From Phaeobacter sp. B1627 (GTDB lineage Bacteria; Pseudomonadota; Alphaproteobacteria; Rhodobacterales; Rhodobacteraceae), in the NCBI RefSeq assembly GCF_006265095.1, contig NZ_VCNK01000004.1, positions 62,001-126,000 on the forward strand: 64,000 bases of DNA, read 5' to 3'. Numbering within the stretch: the stretch's first letter is position 1; every line of letters starts with the position of its first letter. This document shows positions 58,269-64,000 of this stretch, piece after piece. The notes beneath the pieces were generated by a model. That model saw only the letters and a program-made list of their open reading frames with translations, made no database searches and was not told the DNA's origin. The position numbers were made by a program, and so were the translations under genes.

Positions 58269-60086
58269 ATGAAAAAATCTTTTGAAAATGCTGGTCGGGA
58301 CGAGCTTTTGTCCGCGCGGCGGCGCAGTCGCGGCCTTTACTGGGGGGTCGCTTTATTCAGTGCATTTGTAAATCTGCTGATGCTCACCGGGCCGCTCTAC
58401 ATGATGCAGGTCTATGACCGCGTGCTGGGCAGCCGCTCTGAGGCGACGCTGGTGGCGCTGTCTCTGCTGGTACTGTTTCTCTACGGGATGATGGGGCTGC
58501 TGGATGCCGTGCGCGGGCGTATCATGCGCAGAGTGGCGGCCAGATTTCAGGCAGATCTTGATCAAAGGGTGTTTGATGCCATGGTCCGCAGGGCCGCCGT
58601 ATCCCGGGATGCCGAAGCGCAGACCGGTCTCAGCGATTTGGAAAGCGTGCAGAAGCTGATCGCCTCGCCGGTTGTGCTGGCAGCCTATGATCTGCCGTGG
58701 ACGCCGGTCTTCTTGATGGGCATCGCCCTGTTTCACCCTTGGCTCGGTCTGTTGGCGGTGGGTGGCGGAACCGTGCTGATTTCGATTGCGGTTCTCAATC
58801 AGGTTCTGAGTGCGGCGCCGGGCAAGGCGGCAATGGTGAGCAGCCATCAGGCCATGCTGCAATCCGAGGAAATCCGCAACGAGGCCGAGATGATTCAGGC
58901 CATGGGCATGCGCGACTCGGCGTTCCGGCGCTGGCATCAGTCCAGGGACAAGGCGCTGACCGACACGGTGGCGGCGACGGATGTGACCGGGTCGTTCGGC
59001 ACCCTCACCAAGACGCTGCGCCTGTTTTTGCAATCCGCGATGCTTGGACTTGGTGCCTATCTGACGCTGCAAGGCAAGGTCAGCCCCGGCGCAATGATCG
59101 CAGGCTCCATCCTGATGGGGCGTGCGCTGGCTCCGATAGAGATGGGGCTTGGTCAGTGGCCGCTGGTGCAGCGCGCCCGCAAAGGCTGGCTGAACCTTGA
59201 ACAGCTGTTGGGCAAGACCCCGCCGGAGGCGCTGCGTACGGGTCTGCCGGTGCCGCGTGCGATTCTCGATGTCGAGTCTGTGGCGGCCACCGCTCCGGGC
59301 GAGAGCAGACCTCTTGTACGCAATCTCACGTTCCGGGTTGAGCCGGGCGAGGCGATCGGCGTGATCGGCCCGTCTGGGTCCGGGAAATCCACATTGGCCC
59401 GTGTCCTCACCGGTGCCTGGCGCCCAGCGGCGGGGACCGTGCGGCTCGATGGTGCTGCTCTGTCGCAATATGATCCATCGGTTCTGGGCACTCACATCGG
59501 CTATCTGCCGCAGCGGGTGCAGCTTTTTGATGGCACCATCGCCGAGAACATCGCCCGGCTTGCCGCCGAACCCGATGCGGCTCAGGTGGTTGACGCCGCG
59601 AAAAAGGCGGCCGCGCATGAGATGATCGTCCGGTTGCCGGATGGCTATGACACGGAGGTGAGATCAAGCGGCGGCCGTCTGTCCGGCGGGCAGATGCAGC
59701 GGATCGGTCTGGCCCGGGCTCTTTATGGGGACCCGGTGATCGTGATTTTGGATGAGCCGAACTCCAATCTCGACAATGACGGCTCGGTGGCGCTCAACAA
59801 TGCGATCAAAGGACTGAAGGCTGCGGGGAAATCCGTTCTCATCATGGCGCACCGGCCGGCCGCCATTCAGGAATGCGACAAGCTGCTGGTGATCGATCAA
59901 GGCACTCAGGCGGCCTTCGGACCCAAGGATGAGGTGCTGCGAAAAATGGTCAGCAATCATCGCGACATCCGCCAACCTGCGCCACAGCCGGGCGCGCCCC
60001 GGACGGATCCGCCAGTTCAGCCCGGGAACGGCCAGAAGTTCACCGGAACAATCGGTAGTATCGGCAGAAAAGGCCCAAACCCATGA
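58269..60086 (+). CDS. Type I secretion ABC transporter (PrtD-like)
   Basis: The 605-residue half-transporter has an N-terminal ABC membrane domain with about five helices (25-300), no C39 peptidase domain, and an ATPase domain (about 330-560): Walker A GPSGSGKST, Q-loop GYLPQRVQLFDGTIAENIA, signature LSGGQMQRIGLARAL, Walker B VIVILDEPNSNLD and switch His in IMAHRP. A Pro-rich tail ends the protein. It would export RTX-type or similar C-terminally signalled proteins with the adaptor downstream (4-nt overlap). Neither TolC nor a cargo is adjacent. The 140-nt gap upstream is AT-rich, with TATAAG near 58234 as a possible -10. Confidence 0.92.
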   Translation: MKKSFENAGRDELLSARRRSRGLYWGVALFSAFVNLLMLTGPLYMMQVYDRVLGSRSEATLVALSLLVLFLYGMMGLLDAVRGRIMRRVAARFQADLDQRVFDAMVRRAAVSRDAEAQTGLSDLESVQKLIASPVVLAAYDLPWTPVFLMGIALFHPWLGLLAVGGGTVLISIAVLNQVLSAAPGKAAMVSSHQAMLQSEEIRNEAEMIQAMGMRDSAFRRWHQSRDKALTDTVAATDVTGSFGTLTKTLRLFLQSAMLGLGAYLTLQGKVSPGAMIAGSILMGRALAPIEMGLGQWPLVQRARKGWLNLEQLLGKTPPEALRTGLPVPRAILDVESVAATAPGESRPLVRNLTFRVEPGEAIGVIGPSGSGKSTLARVLTGAWRPAAGTVRLDGAALSQYDPSVLGTHIGYLPQRVQLFDGTIAENIARLAAEPDAAQVVDAAKKAAAHEMIVRLPDGYDTEVRSSGGRLSGGQMQRIGLARALYGDPVIVILDEPNSNLDNDGSVALNNAIKGLKAAGKSVLIMAHRPAAIQECDKLLVIDQGTQAAFGPKDEVLRKMVSNHRDIRQPAPQPGAPRTDPPVQPGNGQKFTGTIGSIGRKGPNP

Positions 60087-61408
60087 TCCCCCCAAGCGCA
60101 TCCCCAACGCCACATCCCGCGTGGTCGGTCCGCGGGGCGATGCTTGCGGGCGCCCTTGGTATCCTTGTGTTGTTGGGTGGTTTTGGTACCTGGTCCGTGT
60201 TCTCCTCCATTGCCGGGGCGGTTGTGGCATCCGGTCAGATCGAAGTAGACCGCAACCGTCAGGTGGTTCAGCATATCGATGGCGGCGTGGTTGCAGATAT
60301 TCTGGTTGACGAAGGCGATCTGGTCGAGAAAGGCCAGACCCTGCTGCGGCTGGATGAGGCGGATCTGCGCTCTGAACTGACAATCACCGAAGGCCAGCTC
60401 TTTGAGATGATGGCCCGTCGTGGCCGTCTTGAGGCCGAGCGGGACGAGGCCGCCGCCATCGAATTCGACCCCCATCTGAGGGAGTTGGCCAAAGATCGCG
60501 CGGAGGTCGACGATCTGGTGCAGGGGCAGGAACGCCTGTTCCGCGCGCGCCGCGCATCCGTGCAGCGCGAAGTTGAGCAACTGGAAAAGCGCGCGGCACA
60601 GATCGAAGACCAGATTATTGGCGTGCTCGCCCAACAGGCGGCTACCCGCGAACAACTTCTGTTGATTGATCAGGAGCTGAGCAACCAACAGTCGCTGCTG
60701 GACCGTGGTCTGGCGCAGGCCTCCGTGGTGCTGAATCTGCGCCGCACCCGGGCCAATCTGCAGGGCACACTGGGGGAGCTGATCGCCAGCGAAGCGCAGG
60801 CCCGGGGCCGGATCACGGAATTGGAAATCGAAACGCTGAAACTGGGGACCCAGCGGCGCGAAGAGGCAATCACCCGGCTGCGGGACCTGCGCTATCAGGA
60901 GCTGGAACTGATGGAGACCCGGCGCTCGCTGCTGGACCGCCTGGATCGTCTGGAGATCACGGCGCCGGTGTCGGGTATCGTCTACGGCATGACCGTGCGC
61001 ACGCCGCGGTCTGTGATCCGGCCCGCGGATCCCGTGTTGTTCCTGGTGCCACAGGACCGCCCGCTGGTGATCGCGGCCCGTGTCGCGCCGACGGATATCG
61101 ACCAAATTCACGTCGGCCAGGCGGTGTCCATCCGCCTGCCCGCACTGGACCAGCGCCAGACACCGGAACTGTTCGGCTCCGTCACCCTGTTTTCCGCCGA
61201 CGCCTTTCAGGATGAGGCCAGTGGCCAGTCCTACTACAGAGCAGAGATCAAGCTGGACCCGGGCGAAATGGAGCGGTTGCCGGCCGGGACGGTGCTGATC
61301 CCCGGCATGCCGGTGGAAAGCTATATCCGCACCGCTGACCGGTCCCCCTTGGCATATCTCGTGAAACCGCTCGCCGACTATTTCGTCAAGGCCTTCCGCG
61401 AGACCTGA
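60083..61408 (+). CDS. Type I secretion HlyD-family periplasmic adaptor (PrtE-like)
   Basis: The 441-residue membrane fusion protein has one N-terminal membrane segment (about 18-42), a biotinyl-lipoyl-like half motif (VVQHIDGGVVADILVDEGDLVEKGQTLLRLDEADLRSEL), a long coiled coil (about 110-290) and the C-terminal HlyD beta domain with RLDRLEITAPVSGIVYGMTVRTPRSVIRPADPVLFLVPQDRPLVI and LPAGTVLIPGMPVESYIRTADRSPLAYLVKPL. It links the ABC exporter to an outer-membrane TolC-type channel. ATGA overlap with the ABC gene. Confidence 0.93.
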   Translation: MIPPSASPTPHPAWSVRGAMLAGALGILVLLGGFGTWSVFSSIAGAVVASGQIEVDRNRQVVQHIDGGVVADILVDEGDLVEKGQTLLRLDEADLRSELTITEGQLFEMMARRGRLEAERDEAAAIEFDPHLRELAKDRAEVDDLVQGQERLFRARRASVQREVEQLEKRAAQIEDQIIGVLAQQAATREQLLLIDQELSNQQSLLDRGLAQASVVLNLRRTRANLQGTLGELIASEAQARGRITELEIETLKLGTQRREEAITRLRDLRYQELELMETRRSLLDRLDRLEITAPVSGIVYGMTVRTPRSVIRPADPVLFLVPQDRPLVIAARVAPTDIDQIHVGQAVSIRLPALDQRQTPELFGSVTLFSADAFQDEASGQSYYRAEIKLDPGEMERLPAGTVLIPGMPVESYIRTADRSPLAYLVKPLADYFVKAFRET

Positions 61409-61518
61409 CGCTGTGCATCACCGGGCGGAAAGAGGGTGGAATTGCCTCTTTCCGTGCGCGGGCTTCCCCTGTAGCGTCCGCCACAAAGACGGATGAAAAC
61501 TGACAAAGGAGCCCGACC

Positions 61519-61980
61519 ATGAGTGTTGATGCGAAACTGAAATCCCTCGGCCTGACCCTGCCTGACGCCCCGGCTCCGGCGGCGAATTACGTTCCTTATG
61601 TGGTGAGCGGCGACATGGTCTATGTCTCTGGCCAGATCTCGGCGACCGAGGATGGGTTGATCACCGGAACATTGGGTGACGACCTCGATGTGGCCGCAGG
61701 ACAGGCCGCCGCCAAGCGCTGCGCATTGTCGTTGCTGGCTCAGGTCAAGGCCGCCTGTGGGGGCGATCTGACCCGGTTGAAACGTGTGGTCAAGCTGGGC
61801 GCGTTCGTGAATTCCACTGCCGATTTCACCCAGCAGCCCCAGGTGGTGAACGGCGCGTCGGATCTGTTGGTCGAGGTCTTGGGAGACGCGGGACGGCATG
61901 CGCGCTCCGCCGTCAGCTCTCCCTCGCTGCCGCTTGGTGTTGCGGTTGAAATCGACGGCGTGTTCCAGATCGAGAGCTGA
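61519..61980 (+). CDS. RidA/YjgF-family protein
   Basis: The 153-residue product belongs to the RidA superfamily: YVPYVVSGDMVYVSGQIS, AAKRCALSLLAQVKAACGGDLTRLKRVVKLGAFVNSTADFTQQPQVVNGASDLLVEVLG, and the end RSAVSSPSLPLGVAVEIDGVFQIE with the Arg that holds imine substrates. The length (about 150) and block order match the YjgH/COG0251 subgroup. It may deaminate enamine/imine intermediates. It lies 6 nt ahead of the GDPD gene, so the two are co-transcribed. AAAGGAG ribosome site. Confidence 0.9.
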   Translation: MSVDAKLKSLGLTLPDAPAPAANYVPYVVSGDMVYVSGQISATEDGLITGTLGDDLDVAAGQAAAKRCALSLLAQVKAACGGDLTRLKRVVKLGAFVNSTADFTQQPQVVNGASDLLVEVLGDAGRHARSAVSSPSLPLGVAVEIDGVFQIES

Positions 61981-61986
61981 TCCGAT

Positions 61987-62766
61987 ATGCCACGTCCATC
62001 TCTGCCACCGGAGTTCCTGTCGCGTCCGATCACGCATCGGGCGCTGCATGGACAACACGATGCCTGTCCTGAGAACAGTCGCGCCGCCATCCGGGCGGCG
62101 ATCGATGCGGGCTATGGCATTGAAATCGATCTTCAGCTCTCGGCCGACGGGCGGGCGATGGTCTTTCACGATGATACCCTAGACCGGCTGACGCGGCAGA
62201 CGGGGCCGACCCGCTCCCGCAGCGCTGCGGACCTCGGCTCCGTCGTGCTGAACAAGAGCGACGGCGAAGGTATCCCGACCTTCGCAGAGGTGCTGGACAT
62301 CGTGGCCGGTCAGGTGCCGCTGCTGGTGGAGATCAAGGATCAGGACGGCGCCATGGGGCCCGGCGGCGTTGGCCCGCTGGAAGCGGCGGCCGTGGCCGAC
62401 CTTCGCGGCTATGAGGGGCCGGTGGCGCTGATGTCCTTCAACCCGCACAGCATGGCCGAGGTCGCGCGTCTCGCCCCGGATCTGCCGCGGGGGCTGACCA
62501 CCAGTTCCTTTGATCCCGCGGTCTGGACCTCGCTTTCCGCCGAGCGCTGCAATGAGCTGCGCGAGATCCCGGATTTCGACCGTGTGCGGGCCTGTTTCAT
62601 CAGCCATCAGGCCAGCGATGTGCTGCGGGACCGGGTGCGGGAGCTGCGGGCCGCCGGGGTTCCGGTCCTGAGCTGGACGATCAGATCGCCTGACGAAGAG
62701 GCAACTGTGCGCCAGGGCGCAGACAACGTCACCTTCGAGGGCTACCTTTCGCCGCTTCCGGCTTGA
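61987..62766 (+). CDS. Glycerophosphodiester phosphodiesterase
   Basis: The 259-residue TIM-barrel enzyme carries the GDPD catalytic pattern: ITHRALHGQHDACPENSRAAIRAAIDAGYGIEIDLQLSADGRAMVFHDDTLDRLT, with His-Arg, Glu-Asn, Glu-Ile-Asp and His-Asp residues, then PLLVEIKDQ. No signal peptide is seen, so it is cytoplasmic. It splits glycerophosphodiesters to glycerol-3-phosphate and an alcohol. The start is 6 nt after the RidA gene; the next gene follows about 50 nt later. Confidence 0.92.
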   Translation: MPRPSLPPEFLSRPITHRALHGQHDACPENSRAAIRAAIDAGYGIEIDLQLSADGRAMVFHDDTLDRLTRQTGPTRSRSAADLGSVVLNKSDGEGIPTFAEVLDIVAGQVPLLVEIKDQDGAMGPGGVGPLEAAAVADLRGYEGPVALMSFNPHSMAEVARLAPDLPRGLTTSSFDPAVWTSLSAERCNELREIPDFDRVRACFISHQASDVLRDRVRELRAAGVPVLSWTIRSPDEEATVRQGADNVTFEGYLSPLPA

Positions 62767-62791
62767 GTCGGGCGCGGCGCGCGCCCAAATA

Positions 62792-62802
62792 GGGGGGGGG
62801 GG
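62792..62802 (+). repeat. Run of 11 G residues upstream of the N-acyltransferase gene
   Basis: An uninterrupted G11 tract lies 14 nt before the ATG at 62817, between GDPD and the next gene. Such runs are prone to slippage in replication and to sequencing error. Confidence 0.85.
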
Positions 62803-62816
62803 CGCAGAGAGGCAGA

Positions 62817-64000
62817 ATGGATCAGGCACAGATAGAAATCCAGGTGCTCAGTGCACTTTCTCAGATTGATGAGGCAGCGTGGGATGCCTGCGCCTGTCCC
62901 GAAACGGGCGAGGGCGGCCGCCCCGAAGACCCCTTCACCACGCATCGGTTTCTGAGTGCGCTGGAAGAGAGTGGTTCGGTCGGGCCTGGCACCGGCTGGC
63001 AGCCGCAATACCTGACCTGCTACCTTGACGATCAGCTGGTTGCCTGCGCGCCGCTTTATGCAAAGGGCCACAGTCAGGGCGAATATATCTTCGATCACAA
63101 CTGGGCTCATGCATACGAGCAGGCCGGCGGGCGCTATTATCCCAAACTGCAACTGGCGGTTCCCTTCACCCCGGCCGGCGGGCGGCGGTTCCTGACCCGT
63201 CCGGGCTATGAGGAGATCGGGACCTCGGCTCTGGTGCAAGGGGCGGTTCAGATCGCGGCAGACAATCTCCTGTCCTCCTTGCATGTGACGTTCTGCACGG
63301 CGAAGGAAGCGCAGATCGGCAGCGACCTCGGGCTTTTGCCGCGCAGAACCCAGCAGTTCCATTGGCTGAACGACGGCTATGGTCGCTTTGACGACTTTCT
63401 CGCGGCCCTGTCCTCGCGCAAGCGCAAGACCCTGCGTAAGGAGCGCCGCCAGGCACAGGCGTTTGGCGGGCAGATCGAGACCTACACCGGGGCTGACCTG
63501 AAGCCCGAGCATTGGGACGCGTTCTGGCAGTTCTATCAGGATACCGGCAGCCGCAAGTGGGGCACGCCCTATCTGACGCGGCAGTTCTTTGACATCGTGC
63601 ATGAGACCATGGCCGATGACGTCGCTTTGGTTCTTGCGGAGCGGGACGGCGTTCCGGTGGCGGGGGCATTGAACTTCATCGGCGCTTCGGCGCTTTTTGG
63701 TCGCTACTGGGGCTGTATCGAACATCATCCCTGCCTGCATTTCGAGTTGTGCTACTATCAGGCCATCGATCTGGCCATTGAAATGGGCCTGGACCGGGTC
63801 GAGGCCGGGGCGCAGGGGGAGCACAAGCTGGCGCGCGGCTATCTGCCGACGGAAACCCACAGTCTGCATTGGATCGCGGATCCGGGGTTTCGGGCCGCAA
63901 TTGAGCAGTATCTCAAGGCGGAGCGCGCCACTGTGGACGAGGAGATCGAGGTCCTGACCAGCTATGGACCATTCAGAAAAACACATGTGGAGGAACAGGA
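62817..64000 (+). CDS. GNAT-like N-acyltransferase (COG3146 / DUF482), runs off the window
   Basis: The frame opens MDQAQIEIQVLSALSQIDEAAWDA and is still open after 394 codons at the right edge, probably only a few residues from its end. Family blocks are DPFTTHRFLSALEESGSVGPGTGWQPQYLTCYLDDQLVACAPLYAKGHSQGEYIFDHNWAHAYE, LSSRKRKTLRKERRQAQAFG, FWQFYQDTGSRKWGTPYLTRQFFDIVHE, FGRYWGCIEHHPCLHFELCYYQAIDLAIE and EAGAQGEHKLARGYLPTETHSLHWI. This matches the peptidogalycan-type predicted N-acyltransferases. Substrate unknown. It probably belongs to the ridA-GDPD transcript. Confidence 0.88.
   Translation, partial: MDQAQIEIQVLSALSQIDEAAWDACACPETGEGGRPEDPFTTHRFLSALEESGSVGPGTGWQPQYLTCYLDDQLVACAPLYAKGHSQGEYIFDHNWAHAYEQAGGRYYPKLQLAVPFTPAGGRRFLTRPGYEEIGTSALVQGAVQIAADNLLSSLHVTFCTAKEAQIGSDLGLLPRRTQQFHWLNDGYGRFDDFLAALSSRKRKTLRKERRQAQAFGGQIETYTGADLKPEHWDAFWQFYQDTGSRKWGTPYLTRQFFDIVHETMADDVALVLAERDGVPVAGALNFIGASALFGRYWGCIEHHPCLHFELCYYQAIDLAIEMGLDRVEAGAQGEHKLARGYLPTETHSLHWIADPGFRAAIEQYLKAERATVDEEIEVLTSYGPFRKTHVEEQ

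Noticed and set aside
1-64000. CRISPR arrays, insertion sequences, prophage or integrase genes
   Set aside because: I looked for spaced direct repeats, transposase or integrase motifs and tRNA-linked attachment duplications near tRNA-Pro and found none.

Overview
The window looks like a chromosomal segment of a marine Roseobacter-type alphaproteobacterium (Rhodobacteraceae). The basis is GC-rich, codon-biased genes, a complete alphaproteobacterial general stress module (PhyR/NepR/EcfG plus an HWE-type kinase), glcDEF, tupABC, DUF1523, DUF599 and DUF1328 proteins, a glycosyltransferase of the DUF5928 kind, and a GC-rich intergenic repeat typical of the group. I see no insertion sequence, prophage, CRISPR array or rRNA. 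One tRNA (Pro, CGG) is present.

Region by region. 1-500: 3' part of an AbrB-type membrane protein. 500-6450: a general-stress island. A divergent phyR / nepR-ecfG-kinase core is flanked by a periplasmic protein plus entericidin-like lipoprotein, exoD, a decayed dps fragment and a DUF1328 membrane peptide. Five matches to the EcfG promoter (GGAAC-N16-CGTT) lie here, two of them overlapping head to head in one palindrome. 6580-16410: one co-directional siderophore-iron locus (TonB receptor, binding protein, two permeases, ATPase, siderophore-interacting reductase, ExbB, two ExbD, TonB). 16630-20040: a GntR regulator with an NMT1/SsuA-type ABC importer of unknown substrate. 20090-23360: a tungstate-type ABC importer (tupBCA) with a HTH-plus-binding-protein regulator. 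23550-30290: tRNA-Pro, a DMT exporter and leuB, leuD, leuC, with a secreted nuclease/phosphatase-fold protein and a membrane protein between leuB and leuD. 30570-33900: MscS channel, rsfS (with a possible leader peptide), rlmH, DUF599.

33940-37900: glycolate oxidase glcDEF behind a palindromic operator. 37970-39510: a secreted trypsin-like protease and an hsp20 gene with an RpoH-like promoter and a ROSE-like RNA thermometer. 39580-41290: a TetR regulator converging on a riboflavin transporter (ribN) under an FMN riboswitch. 41640-48520: phytase-like secreted protein, succinate-semialdehyde dehydrogenase, alpha/beta hydrolase, creatinase, DUF1523. 48580-51110: divergent GT14/DUF5928 glycosyltransferase and sulfotransferase. 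51300-56010: ilvD, a BenE transporter and a divergent XRE-cupin regulator sharing a 20-bp inverted-repeat operator, then a DMT exporter. 56100-64000: smpB, mlaA-mlaC, a type I secretion ABC/adaptor pair, RidA, GDPD and an N-acyltransferase that runs off the window.

The strongest observations are regulatory: the two-way EcfG promoter, the clustered EcfG regulon, the hsp20 thermometer, the FMN riboswitch and the XRE operator. I did not find a clearly unprecedented multi-gene system. The least explained units are the GT14-DUF5928/sulfotransferase pair and the ABC importer at 17.4-20.0 kb.
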